Made by a program: the position numbers and the translations under genes
Shown: positions 52,399 to 61,015 of the stretch, one piece after another
Position numbering within the stretch: position 1 is the stretch's first letter
Layout of the letters: each line of letters opens with the position of its first letter
Notes under the pieces: generated by a model
Told to the model about the DNA's origin: nothing
What the model saw: only the letters and a program-made list of their open reading frames with translations
Databases searched by the model: none
Assembly (NCBI GenBank): GCA_015060485.1
Contig: SUYI01000012.1
Coordinates: 1-64,000, forward strand
Reading direction: 5' to 3'
DNA: 64,000 nucleotides
Source of the DNA: Prevotella sp.
Lineage (GTDB): Bacteria; Bacteroidota; Bacteroidia; Bacteroidales; Bacteroidaceae

Positions 52399-53223
52399 AT
52401 GGGCAATGCGACCGTTATACTGAAGGACCTAAGCATCGGCTATACCGCCAAGGGAAACAAAAAGGTGGTTGCCTCCGGGTTGAACGCTGCCATCAACAGC
52501 GGCGAGTTGACGTGTTTGTTGGGTCCTAACGGCATTGGCAAGTCTACGTTGCTCCGCACCCTCTCGACTTTCCAGCCACCCCTTGCCGGCGACGTCCTAC
52601 TCAACATTCCGAACCTTCACAGTAATCATATCTCTCCTCTCTCCTCTCTCACCTCTCATCTCGTATCTCGCACCATCGGTGTCGTACTGACAGAGAAGCT
52701 GGCTATCAAGAATATGACAGCAGAGGAACTCATCGCTATGGGGCGTGCGCCTTATACGGGGTTCTGGGGACGACTGACGGAGGAAGACCATCGGGTGGTA
52801 TGCGAGGCCATCCGGCTCGTCGGTATCGAGCCTTTGGCAAAACGCATGATACAGACGCTGAGCGACGGCGAGCGTCAGAAAGTCATGATTGCCAAGGCGC
52901 TGGCTCAGCAGACGCCGATTATATATCTCGATGAGCCGACAGCCTTTCTCGACTATCCCAGCAAGGTGGAGATGATGCAACTGTTGCGCCGTCTGGCGGT
53001 CCAGGAGCAGAAAACCATCTTCCTCTCTACGCACGATGTGGAACTGTCGCTGCAAGTGGCAGACTGCATCTGGCTAATGAGTAATAACACTCAACATTCA
53101 ACACTCAGTGTGGGTACACCGCATCAGCTGGCCGTCCAAGGTGTCCTGGGACGTTTTATCGAACGCGAAGGCATCATCTTCGACAGTGACAGCCTGACCA
53201 TCCACGTCACTCCCACAAACTAA
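52399..53223 (+). CDS. ABC transporter ATPase (iron-complex/cobalamin type)
   Basis: This 274-residue ATPase has Walker A (LLGPNGIGKSTLL), the signature LSDGERQKVMIAKAL, Walker B (PIIYLDEPTAFLD) and the switch His (FLSTHDVELS). It resembles FecE/BtuD ATPases. No permease gene is adjacent. Between Walker A and the Q region is a stretch encoded by CTCTC-type repeats at about 52620-52668 (ISPLSSLTSHLV), and another repeat patch occurs near 53085 (NNTQHSTLS). The CobD-like enzyme gene follows 42 nt later, which suggests a cobalamin link. Confidence 0.88.
   Translation: MGNATVILKDLSIGYTAKGNKKVVASGLNAAINSGELTCLLGPNGIGKSTLLRTLSTFQPPLAGDVLLNIPNLHSNHISPLSSLTSHLVSRTIGVVLTEKLAIKNMTAEELIAMGRAPYTGFWGRLTEEDHRVVCEAIRLVGIEPLAKRMIQTLSDGERQKVMIAKALAQQTPIIYLDEPTAFLDYPSKVEMMQLLRRLAVQEQKTIFLSTHDVELSLQVADCIWLMSNNTQHSTLSVGTPHQLAVQGVLGRFIEREGIIFDSDSLTIHVTPTN
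52620..52668 (+). repeat. CTCTCCTCTC-type simple repeat inside the ABC ATPase gene
   Basis: A pyrimidine-rich patch of CTCTC words read in frame between Walker A and the Q loop. Confidence 0.6.
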
Positions 53224-53265
53224 TCATATTTCTCATTTCTCACTTCTCATTTCTCATTTAACACT

Positions 53266-54282
53266 ATGTTAGAAGGACACGGCGACGACATTTACCGCTA
53301 CGACGACCTGGTGAAGATGAACTTCAGCAGCAATGTCTATCAGCACGTTGACCTGACGGCTCTTAAAACGCATCTGGAGGATTCTTTCGACCTCATAGCC
53401 AACTATCCGGAGCCTCAGCCTCGTAGCCTGGAACGCCTCATCGCCCTGAAGGAAGGCATCTCGCCAGAGGCCGTTCTGGTAACGAATGGTGCTACAGAAG
53501 CCATTTACCTCATAGCGCAGCATTTTCATGGCAGTGCCTCTGTCATTCCCCAGCCTACGTTCAACGAGTATGCGGATGCCTGCCGGCAGCATCATCACAT
53601 CATCTCCTACGAAAACAACGACGAGATGACGAAGCTGCCGCGCGACCGCGTCTATTGGATATGCAATCCCAACAACCCTTCAGGCAATGTGCTGATGAAG
53701 GGATTCATGGACTATGTGGTGCGCCGCTCGCCCCGTTATACTTTTGTTGTCGACCAGTCGTATGAGTCGTACACGAAAGAGCCGTTATTACGGGCCCGTG
53801 AGATGATGGATGTTCCTAATCTCATCATCCTTCATTCGCTTAGCAAGACGTATGGCGTTCCTGGTTTGCGCTTGGGTTATATGACCGCTCACCCCAACCT
53901 CATCCAGCTGCTGCGCCAGCATCGCCATCCTTGGGCAATCAGTGCCTTGAGCTTAGAGGCTGGCAAATTCTTGCTGAAAAACGGAACGCCCGCAGTACAG
54001 AATCTGGACGAGTATTTGGAGGAAACCGATCGCTTCCGCAGCAATCTGCGTGACATCAAGGGCGTACGCGTCTTCGAAACCAAAACGAACTATATGCTCT
54101 GCGAACTGGAAACCGTTAAGGCTTCTGCTTTGAAGTATTATCTCATCCATGAACATGGCATGTTGATTCGCGATTGCTCCAATTTCCACGGGCTTTCCCC
54201 GTATTTCTTCCGTGTCTCTACCCAACGCCCAGAAGAAAACGACGCCCTCGTAGCCGCCATCCAGAAATACTTAAAGGCGTAA
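53266..54282 (+). CDS. CobD/HisC-like PLP-dependent aminotransferase or decarboxylase
   Basis: This 338-residue fold-type I PLP enzyme has MLEGHGDDIYRY and MNFSSNVYQHVD, like the N-terminus of L-threonine-O-3-phosphate decarboxylase (CobD); VTNGATEAIYLIAQ, WICNPNNPSGN, the Asp in FVVDQSYESY, the PLP Lys in HSLSKTYGVPGLRLGY and the C-terminal Arg in FFRVSTQRPEEN are all present. CobD makes aminopropanol phosphate for the lower loop of cobalamin; histidinol-phosphate aminotransferase is the main alternative. It follows an orphan ABC ATPase gene, which supports the cobalamin call. Its stop overlaps a hairpin. Confidence 0.75.
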   Translation: MLEGHGDDIYRYDDLVKMNFSSNVYQHVDLTALKTHLEDSFDLIANYPEPQPRSLERLIALKEGISPEAVLVTNGATEAIYLIAQHFHGSASVIPQPTFNEYADACRQHHHIISYENNDEMTKLPRDRVYWICNPNNPSGNVLMKGFMDYVVRRSPRYTFVVDQSYESYTKEPLLRAREMMDVPNLIILHSLSKTYGVPGLRLGYMTAHPNLIQLLRQHRHPWAISALSLEAGKFLLKNGTPAVQNLDEYLEETDRFRSNLRDIKGVRVFETKTNYMLCELETVKASALKYYLIHEHGMLIRDCSNFHGLSPYFFRVSTQRPEENDALVAAIQKYLKA

Positions 54283-54308
54283 CCTCACACTTTGTAAGAT
54301 TACGCCTT
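54274..54308. terminator. Hairpin at the end of the CobD-like gene
   Basis: AAGGCGTAA (54274-54282) pairs with TTACGCCTT (54300-54308). The left arm includes the stop codon. No T-run follows, so termination is uncertain. Confidence 0.5.
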
Positions 54309-54340
54309 AACTGTCAACTGTCTAATCGTTACTTGTAACG

Positions 54341-54364
54341 CTTTGTACCTTTAGGTCAAAGAAC
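54341..54364. repeat. Second copy of the 24-bp shared element
   Basis: The complement matches 46927-46950 at 23 of 24 bases. It is flanked by AACTGTCAACTGTC words on both sides. Confidence 0.65.
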
Positions 54365-54373
54365 TGTCAACTG

Positions 54374-57300
54374 TCAATTGTGAATAGTCTTGCTGTTCTG
54401 ACCAACACGGATGATGTATACACCCTTCGGCAGGGTGTCCAGCACACGCATCAAGTCTGCCTTCTGAGCTTCAGCATGCTTGTGGCCGTCCAGAGAGAAG
54501 ATTTGGGCGGTGCCGTTTCCGTCAGCCCAGAGGGCTCTGATAGCCGTTGGCTCAGTGCCGTTGAAGCCCTTGATGATTCCAAACAGGCTCCATGGCTCTG
54601 CAGTATAATAAGCCATCACACTATTGTCGTCGACTAACAGCGTACCATTGCTGATGGGACTGCCTTCGAAGGCATTGGCTGCCGTAGTGGGAACGCTCTC
54701 CGCATGGCACTCAACCTTCATTCCCTCGCCCTCTGCACGCCTTGGGGCATTGGCCGGTGTTCCGATATTGGCAAAGGCTTTGTCGCCAATAGTAGCTACA
54801 TCCTTACCTATGATGACTGTCATCATGTTGCTGCACCCGTCAAAGGCACTTGCGCCAATGGTGGTGATGCCGTCGGGTATCGTAACAGAAGTAATGGTTG
54901 TGTTGTCCTTGAACGCATCATCAGCAATGCCAGTCACCTGATATGCCTGACCATTAATAACGATCGTGCTGGAAATTTCTACATCGCCCGTTACGTCACC
55001 GCCAGTAACTGTAACGCTGCCATCGTCGGTGATATCGTAATTTACAATATCTGAGACCTCAAGGTAGTATTCTGCATAACCAGCCTTGTACTCATCATTA
55101 CCGGCAAAGTCGGCCCTGATTTGGATTCCACCCATTCCGACGATGGTTACGACACCATTTTCGTCAACGGTAGCGACACTTGAGTCACTTGAAGACCACA
55201 CGATGGGACTCACGTTGTGCGGGTTGCTCAGCTGGGGTGAAGTGTAGGGCTGTCCTATCTTTGCGGTGAAATAGCCGAGAGCGGCGTCATAATGCTCATT
55301 TGGCTGAATGGCCAACTCGGGATCGCCCTTTTCACGGTTTGTGATAGTGAAGGTCTTGGTGGCAGCGCTCTCCTCTCCGGCCAGCGTCTCTCCGGCCTCG
55401 TCGGTAGTCACCTTGATGGTATACTCCTTGGCCTCTGTGGGCTTGTACTTCACGCTGTAGTCCTTCGCTTCACCGGCAGCGATGTCGACCTCGATCTCGC
55501 CCTCCTTGATGTTGTTGATGAAGTAGTAGAGCTTGCCGGTCTGCACATTGCCCTCGTTCTTCACGCTGACGGTAATGTCCACCTCGTCGTTGGTCTTCAG
55601 CGTACCGGCAACGTCAATAGCCTGCACGGTGAACTTCGTGACATCAGGATCCTTCACCGTGAAGGTCTTGGTGGCAGCGCTCTCCTCTCCGGCCAGCGTC
55701 TCTCCGGCCTCGTCGGTAGTCACCTTGATGGTATACTCCTTGGCCTCTGTGGGCTTGTACTTCACGCTGTAGTCCTTCGCTTCACCGGCAGCGATGTCGA
55801 CCTCGATCTCGCCCTCCTTGATGTTGTTGATGAAGTAGTAGAGCTTGCCGGTCTGCACATTGCCCTCGTTCTTCACGCTGACGGTAATGTCCACCTCGTC
55901 GTTGGTCTTCAGCGTACCGGCAACGTCAATAGCCTGCACGGTGAACTTCGTCACTTCCTGAGGTGGCTCCTCACCCTCAATCGTGACAGTAAACATGGGC
56001 GAATACTGATAGCCCTTGACCTCTTCGCCTGCTGACATGTAGTAGACATAGTAGAAATAGGTGGCTCCGTCTTCCAGTCCGGTCAGCTCCACTTCTGCTG
56101 TTGCAGAAGCACCGGCAGCCAGCTGAAGAGCCGTTCTGAATGTGCCAGCAGAAGAGCCCTGGTTCTGATTATGTAATTTATATAGTTTGACGATGACATC
56201 GTTGTCATAGTCCGTACTTCCTGCGTTAGTCACATCAATGCTGACAATCGCCTTACTCTCCTTCACAACCCACTGGTCGTCCTCTCTGACAGCATTTTTC
56301 GTTTTGGGTGTCATCGTCAGCGTTGCTTCCGATGCGGCATCAATGGTGACGCTGCCAGTAATGAACGGTGTATAAGAGTAGGATCCGTCGTAGTATTCGC
56401 GCGTACAGATGCCTACTTCGTTGGTTCCTGCTGTTTTAGGAGTATATGTAAAGTCAACAGTCTCTGTGGCGCCTGCATCAATGTCGAAATGGCGACCTCC
56501 AACCATCTCTCCGTCTGCTACAAGGAATATCTGTCCGTTATATAATGAACCATTATTGGTAATAGTGGCCGTCAGGCTCAGCGGTGCACCAACCTCTTGC
56601 TTGCCCGATGCCTCCAACGAACCCGTCAGATCGAATGTCGGTGCCGTAATCGTTAGCGTGTTGTCGCTGATGGTAGCTGTCAGGTAGTTCGTTTCTGTTC
56701 CAAGATTGGGATACCATGTTTCTGAATCAAGCTCACGGCTAATCGGCTTCAAGTAATAAGTGCCACTTGAAACGTTTGCACCCAAAGGAAGAGTACAAGT
56801 AAATGAGTTAAATCCATAAGAAGGATCAAGGTTTGCCACATCTTTGGGAACAGCCGACAAAAGCTGTCCTTCCGTATCAAAGACACCATAACCATATTCA
56901 AAAATGTGATTGGCACCTGTTAAGTTCCAGCAGTTGGCAGAAGCACTCGCCAGGAAGTCTTCCGTCACATCTGTTCTTGACACTTCCGCAAAGTCTGCGT
57001 AAACTTTTGAAGTAGTCAATATTGGTGTGACAATGGGCGACACACCCGTATTGGGCTGAGCGCCGAAGATGGCACCCTGATCAAAACTATAGCCGTCAGA
57101 ACTGCTGCTGGCTCCTATACCCGAGTTGCTGTCTGGGTCGAGAATCGACAGCAGGAAATACTCGTTGCTGCCGCCTCCCCAGCCCCAGTTGACGTGGAAA
57201 TAGTCGTCGCCGCCATAGCCGTCGATGACAAAGGCGTGACCGCCGCCGCTCGACTGACCGCTATACAATACGGGACGTCCGGCCTTCAGCTCGTCGTAGA

Positions 57301-58171
57301 CCTTCTGGTTCCATGCTGCCAGCCGGTAGCTGTTGCGGTTTTCATACTTGGTGGCTGCATCATAATCGAAATACTCCAGCCAGGCCGAAGCCACATATCC
57401 CGCGTATGCCCCACTGCTTGCCGCAGTATAGTTCATCTGTACTGCCGTGCCGCACATCAGCATCAGACTGGCTACGGCGCTGATTTGCTCGTCCGTCTCA
57501 CTGCCGTTATACTTCGGCAGCATGTTGTCCCAGTCAATCGTCGTACCCGCTGCGATTTCCGGCAGGGTGAAGCCCTTTGTGCCCGTCGTGTAGCCGGGAA
57601 TGGCTGCCGTCGTCTGCTGCGGATACTTCCAGAAGTACATCACCTGCGCCATGGCCGTTGCCACACATCCCGTCATCGAATAGCTGTCACCGTCCACCGG
57701 ACATTGGCTGTTGTACGGGCTGCCCTGGTTCCATTCAATGGTTCCCAGCAGCGGTTCTATGCTGCCGCCGCTCACCACTCTCCGCGCTACGGCTTCGGGG
57801 TGGCTGTCCAGGTATTCCATCTGGTCGTTGTAACCCTTCAGCCAGGCCTGCTTGTTGGCTGGCATATGCTCCGGGTCGAACGTCCCCCTATCAGAATATC
57901 CCAACACGGCGGGAATGCGGTCGTCGGCACCGGCAATGACGTAGCCCTGGCCGTCACCCACGTTGAATACATAGTAACTGGGAGACATCACGTCGTCCTG
58001 AGCCTGATAATGACTCGTGGCCACCAGGCGCAAATCCTGAAGGACTGCGCTCGAACGGCGCGAACTCATCTGCTTCGTAATCTTCTGGCGAGCCTCGTCT
58101 GGAGTAATGGGACCAGCCATCGCCACTATGCTAGCAAAAAGCACAAAAAGGAGTAAATAGGTCTTTCTCAT
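54374..58171 (-). CDS. C10 family (streptopain/interpain-like) secreted protease with CARDB, BIG2 and LRR domains
   Basis: This 1265-residue protein has a signal peptide (RKTYLLLFVLFASIVAMA), an Spi-type propeptide, then a Peptidase_C10 domain with Cys in SMTGCVATAMAQVMYFW, His in GGGHAFVIDGYGG and WGWGGGSNEYF. After it come Ig-like and CARDB-like units, two of them exact copies at the DNA level, a BIG2-like unit (VWSSSDSSVATVDENGVV), an LRR_5 segment (IPDGITTIGASAFDGCSNM) and a C-terminal tail (LPKGVYIIRVGQNSKTI) like a type IX sorting signal. Prevotella interpain A degrades host proteins such as haemoglobin and C3. It has its own promoter. Confidence 0.93.
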   Translation of the reverse strand: MRKTYLLLFVLFASIVAMAGPITPDEARQKITKQMSSRRSSAVLQDLRLVATSHYQAQDDVMSPSYYVFNVGDGQGYVIAGADDRIPAVLGYSDRGTFDPEHMPANKQAWLKGYNDQMEYLDSHPEAVARRVVSGGSIEPLLGTIEWNQGSPYNSQCPVDGDSYSMTGCVATAMAQVMYFWKYPQQTTAAIPGYTTGTKGFTLPEIAAGTTIDWDNMLPKYNGSETDEQISAVASLMLMCGTAVQMNYTAASSGAYAGYVASAWLEYFDYDAATKYENRNSYRLAAWNQKVYDELKAGRPVLYSGQSSGGGHAFVIDGYGGDDYFHVNWGWGGGSNEYFLLSILDPDSNSGIGASSSSDGYSFDQGAIFGAQPNTGVSPIVTPILTTSKVYADFAEVSRTDVTEDFLASASANCWNLTGANHIFEYGYGVFDTEGQLLSAVPKDVANLDPSYGFNSFTCTLPLGANVSSGTYYLKPISRELDSETWYPNLGTETNYLTATISDNTLTITAPTFDLTGSLEASGKQEVGAPLSLTATITNNGSLYNGQIFLVADGEMVGGRHFDIDAGATETVDFTYTPKTAGTNEVGICTREYYDGSYSYTPFITGSVTIDAASEATLTMTPKTKNAVREDDQWVVKESKAIVSIDVTNAGSTDYDNDVIVKLYKLHNQNQGSSAGTFRTALQLAAGASATAEVELTGLEDGATYFYYVYYMSAGEEVKGYQYSPMFTVTIEGEEPPQEVTKFTVQAIDVAGTLKTNDEVDITVSVKNEGNVQTGKLYYFINNIKEGEIEVDIAAGEAKDYSVKYKPTEAKEYTIKVTTDEAGETLAGEESAATKTFTVKDPDVTKFTVQAIDVAGTLKTNDEVDITVSVKNEGNVQTGKLYYFINNIKEGEIEVDIAAGEAKDYSVKYKPTEAKEYTIKVTTDEAGETLAGEESAATKTFTITNREKGDPELAIQPNEHYDAALGYFTAKIGQPYTSPQLSNPHNVSPIVWSSSDSSVATVDENGVVTIVGMGGIQIRADFAGNDEYKAGYAEYYLEVSDIVNYDITDDGSVTVTGGDVTGDVEISSTIVINGQAYQVTGIADDAFKDNTTITSVTIPDGITTIGASAFDGCSNMMTVIIGKDVATIGDKAFANIGTPANAPRRAEGEGMKVECHAESVPTTAANAFEGSPISNGTLLVDDNSVMAYYTAEPWSLFGIIKGFNGTEPTAIRALWADGNGTAQIFSLDGHKHAEAQKADLMRVLDTLPKGVYIIRVGQNSKTIHN
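55347..55951. repeat. Exact 293-bp direct duplication in the C10 protease gene
   Basis: 55347-55639 and 55659-55951 are identical, a 312-bp period with 19 bp between copies. Each unit encodes the same 104-residue CARDB-like module. Confidence 0.95.
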
Positions 58172-58197
58172 ATGTTTATAGTTTTAGTTATATGTCG

Positions 58198-58229
58198 CAA
58201 AGATAGGAAATCTTTTCTATTATTCCAAA
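58198..58229 (-). promoter_or_regulatory. Promoter of the C10 protease gene
   Basis: TTTG (complement of 58226-58229), 20 bp, TATCTTTG (complement of 58198-58205), 26 bp before the start at 58171. Confidence 0.75.
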
Positions 58230-58244
58230 TTTTCTGCCTCATTT

Positions 58245-58275
58245 TTTGAACTTACCAAAAAAATATATACCTTTG
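58245..58275 (+). promoter_or_regulatory. Promoter of the TlpA-TonB gene
   Basis: TTTG at 58245-58248, 19 bp, TACCTTTG at 58268-58275. It rules out the upstream in-frame ATG at 58246, so the start is 58309-58315. Confidence 0.75.
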
Positions 58276-58292
58276 CAACCATATTTATTCAG

Positions 58293-58380
58293 CAAAAATA
58301 CAAGAAAGATGATGATGAGAATACTATCACTATTGGCTTTCGCACTGATGGTTTGCGGTGCGAAGGGCCAGACGGCGACG
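58293..58380 (+). repeat. Leader and signal-peptide cassette, copy 1
   Basis: 88 bp that match 59253-59340 at 83 positions, exactly 960 bp apart. It covers the ribosome-binding leader, start codons and the whole signal peptide. Confidence 0.9.
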
Positions 58381-59241
58381 GCGACACAGGATCTGGACGC
58401 GAAGTATGCTACCGGTCTGCTGCCTGTAGGGACACTGCCTCCCGACTTGATTGACGCCCTGGGCGAAAAACATCCGATAGCGGATTTTCATGGCCGTTGC
58501 GTGGTACTCGACTTCTTTGCCACATGGTGTGGCGACTGCCGCAAGGACATGCCCGAGGTGAAGAAGCTCTACCAGAAGTACGACATGGAGGGTGTCGAGT
58601 TCATTGGCATATCATTCGATACCAACTCTGAGGTGCTTCAGAACTTCATGGACAAAGAGCCGATACCTTGGCGTGTGCTCAGCGAACTGAAGAAGATGAA
58701 AGAGTCGCAGATGGCGAAAGACTACCACATCCAATGGATTCCAACCATGTATCTGCTCGATACCGAAGGCCGCATCGTGCTGGCTACGGTCGAGATCAAC
58801 AAGCTCAAGGCGAAGCTGGCAGAGCTGAAGAAGTCCAACATGCTGGTGGCTCCCGAACTGGCCGGTCAGGACCATGCTCCGCAGTATCCCGGTGGTGTGC
58901 AGGCGCTGATGAAGTTCCTGTCCAGCAACATCAAATATCCTGTCGAGGCAGAGCACTATGGCGTAGAGGGCCGCGTGCTCATCAATTTCGTCGTCGAGAC
59001 CGACGGCACGGTGTCCGACGCGAAGGTGGTTAACACCGAACTGAAGAACCGCCTCTCCGACAAGAAGTTCAGCAAATATTCCGATATCGACAAGTACGCC
59101 ATGCGCGAGCAGGGTGAGGGACAGCTCAAGGAAGAGGCGCTGCGCGTCGTTGGCATGATGCCCCACTGGGAACCCGCCATGCGTCGCGGCCAGTCCGAAC
59201 GCGTCAGATACACCCTACCTATCAGCTTCAAGTTGAAATAA
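58309..59241 (+). CDS. TlpA-like thioredoxin fused to TonB C-terminal domain
   Basis: This exported protein has 310 residues (start 58309, 58312 or 58315; the paralogous leader favours 58315). After the signal peptide (RILSLLAFALMVCGAKG) comes a TlpA/AhpC-type thioredoxin with FFATWCGDCRKDMPEV (redox CGDC) and IPTMYLLDTEGRIV. The last 90 residues (QYPGGVQALMKFLSSNIKYP, then VLINFVVETDGTVSD and MPHWEPAMRRG) are a TonB C-terminal domain. It could be a periplasmic redox protein that also contacts an outer-membrane receptor or envelope partner. Fusions of this type occur in Bacteroidetes. Confidence 0.88.
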   Translation: MMMRILSLLAFALMVCGAKGQTATATQDLDAKYATGLLPVGTLPPDLIDALGEKHPIADFHGRCVVLDFFATWCGDCRKDMPEVKKLYQKYDMEGVEFIGISFDTNSEVLQNFMDKEPIPWRVLSELKKMKESQMAKDYHIQWIPTMYLLDTEGRIVLATVEINKLKAKLAELKKSNMLVAPELAGQDHAPQYPGGVQALMKFLSSNIKYPVEAEHYGVEGRVLINFVVETDGTVSDAKVVNTELKNRLSDKKFSKYSDIDKYAMREQGEGQLKEEALRVVGMMPHWEPAMRRGQSERVRYTLPISFKLK

Positions 59242-59252
59242 CTGCTGTCCAA

Positions 59253-59340
59253 CAAAAATACAAGAAAGAAGAAGATGAGAATACTATCACTATTGGCGTT
59301 CGCCCTGATGGTTTGCAGTGCGAAGGGCCAGACGGCGACG
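59253..59340 (+). repeat. Leader and signal-peptide cassette, copy 2
   Basis: The second copy lies in front of the cyclophilin gene, with five base changes from copy 1. Confidence 0.9.
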
Positions 59341-59949
59341 ACCGAGGTACTGCTTGAGACCACCGCGGGCAACATCCGCATAGCACTCTTCGACGAGACG
59401 CCCCAGCATCGCGACAACTTCCTGAAACTCGTCCGGGAACACGTCTACGACTCCCTGCTGTTCCATCGCGTCATAAAGGACTTCATGATACAAGCGGGCG
59501 ATCTTCACAGCAAGCATGCCCAGCCTGGACAACGCCTGGGCTCTGGCGACTACAACTACACCGTCGAGGCCGAGTTCCGCCTGCCCACGCTCTTCCACCG
59601 TCGCGGCATGGTGGCAATGGCTCGCGAGGGCGACCGTGTCAACCCTGAGCGCCGCAGCTCCGCCTGCCAGTTCTACATCGTCTGGGGCCGTGTCTACAAC
59701 GACACCCGCCTCGCCAAGGTCCAGGAACGCCTCGACACCACCGCCCACGTAACGCTGACGCCCGAGATGCAGGAAGCCTACAAAACCGTTGGCGGCATAC
59801 CTCATCTCGACGGACAATATACCGTCTTTGGCGAAGTCACGGAAGGCCTCGATGTCGTCGACCGCATCCAGCAGTCAGCCACCGATCCCAACGACCGTCC
59901 CCTTCAGGACATCCGCATCCTCCGCGCCACCGTTACCAAGCCCCAGTAA
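59275..59949 (+). CDS. Exported cyclophilin-type peptidyl-prolyl cis-trans isomerase
   Basis: This 224-residue protein has a signal peptide nearly identical to that of the upstream gene (RILSLLAFALMVCSAKG). The cyclophilin core shows the active-site Arg in FHRVIKDFMIQAGD, the SACQFYIVWG strand (Gln in the pocket) and the end DGQYTVFGEVTEGLDVVD. It folds exported proteins by Pro isomerisation. The shared leader suggests a duplicated expression and export cassette. It lies 33 nt after the TlpA-TonB gene, so the two are probably one operon. Confidence 0.93.
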   Translation: MRILSLLAFALMVCSAKGQTATTEVLLETTAGNIRIALFDETPQHRDNFLKLVREHVYDSLLFHRVIKDFMIQAGDLHSKHAQPGQRLGSGDYNYTVEAEFRLPTLFHRRGMVAMAREGDRVNPERRSSACQFYIVWGRVYNDTRLAKVQERLDTTAHVTLTPEMQEAYKTVGGIPHLDGQYTVFGEVTEGLDVVDRIQQSATDPNDRPLQDIRILRATVTKPQ

Positions 59950-59957
59950 CTGCTGTT

Positions 59958-59999
59958 CCGTCAGGCGTTGTCCCTATCTTGGCGACGGGGGCCTGACGG
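59958..59999. terminator. Hairpin between convergent genes
   Basis: CCGTCAGGC (59958-59966) pairs perfectly with GCCTGACGG (59991-59999). It overlaps the end of the minus-strand gene and lacks a T-run. Confidence 0.45.
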
Positions 60000-60840
60000 G
60001 GCGGGGAGGCTGGGCCGCCGGGGCACTTGCCGGGCCCGTGCCGTTCATCATCCGCCCGTTCATGCCGTTCCTGTCGTTCCAGCTATTCTGGCGCGAGCGG
60101 TCGTTCCGGTCCCACACAAGATGCTTCAGCAGATCGCCAAGGGGGAATTCCAGTCTGCCGCTACCTATCTTGATATATGGATTAATGATGGGCGTCGTCG
60201 TCCATTGGCCAGTCATGGGGTCCACATAACGCCGCACGCCTAGATTCGTACCAAACGCACTGCTGAATCGGATATCAGCATAGCCGCCATACGTCGTCGA
60301 ATTCATATAGGGAGTCATGGCCGGACCCACCTGCAACTGGTTGACATAGTAATAGCCAAAGGCATGCAGCGACACCGCGTCGCTCAACATATAGGCCACC
60401 GTACCGCCCACACCATATTGCGTCGATAGTGTGCGCTGCCAAGGCATCCAGTATTTGTTGGCCAGCGCCGATGCCGTAAACTGCCACCGTCCCAAGTCCT
60501 GATACAGCGACATCCTCCCCATCTCAGTAGTCATCAGCCCTGGCTTATGGTCTGTCATCCCGGAAAAGCCAACGTAAGCCCCCTTCCACAGAGGCAGACC
60601 GACTCCGCCCTGCTTCGTCAGGTTCGTATAGCTCTGCACCGCCGGATTCGTCGGTGCTGCAAACTGCGGCTGCATCAATTCCGAACGGAAACGCATGGAG
60701 TCAGCCCGCAACTGCCCGCCCACATCCATCTTCTGCACATCAGCATCCTTGCCCGACAGTCCCTGACTGCCGATTTCCGTCTGAGCACTTCCGTGCAACG
60801 ACACCATCACTCCCAACAGGAGCATCCATTGCCTCGTCAT
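59974..60840 (-). CDS. Exported beta-barrel-like protein with Asn/Arg/Pro-rich tail
   Basis: This protein has 288 residues from the ATG at 60840; the upstream start at 60894 is beyond the promoter. A signal peptide (RQWMLLLGVMVSLHGSAQ) leads to alternating beta strands with aromatic ends (GAYVGFSGMT, WQFTASALANKYWMPW, GGTVAYMLSDAVSLHAFGYYY), a pattern of an outer-membrane barrel. The C-terminal 50 residues are rich in Asn, Arg, Gly, Met and Pro and look disordered. The family is not recognised. It is alone, with a clear promoter. Confidence 0.7.
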   Translation of the reverse strand: MTRQWMLLLGVMVSLHGSAQTEIGSQGLSGKDADVQKMDVGGQLRADSMRFRSELMQPQFAAPTNPAVQSYTNLTKQGGVGLPLWKGAYVGFSGMTDHKPGLMTTEMGRMSLYQDLGRWQFTASALANKYWMPWQRTLSTQYGVGGTVAYMLSDAVSLHAFGYYYVNQLQVGPAMTPYMNSTTYGGYADIRFSSAFGTNLGVRRYVDPMTGQWTTTPIINPYIKIGSGRLEFPLGDLLKHLVWDRNDRSRQNSWNDRNGMNGRMMNGTGPASAPAAQPPRPVRPPSPR

Positions 60841-60868
60841 ACGCCTTTGCCGATTGCCATTTCCCTGG

Positions 60869-60900
60869 CAAAGATAGAAAGAAATCCCGAACATTCCAAA
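60869..60900 (-). promoter_or_regulatory. Promoter of the beta-barrel-like gene
   Basis: TTTG (complement of 60897-60900), 20 bp, TATCTTTG (complement of 60869-60876), 28 bp before the ATG. Confidence 0.75.
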
Positions 60901-61015
60901 ATTTTAGGGCAGATTTTTATTCCTAGCCAACCACCCGTCCCTTGCCATCCAAACTAACAAGTATTTTTTGTGAGTTCGTTCGTCATCATCAAGTTCCTTG
61001 CCATCATCAAAGTCA

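Noticed and set aside
55292..56035. 247-residue open frame antisense to the C10 protease duplication
   Set aside because: Its internal repeat is just the complement of the 293-bp duplication.
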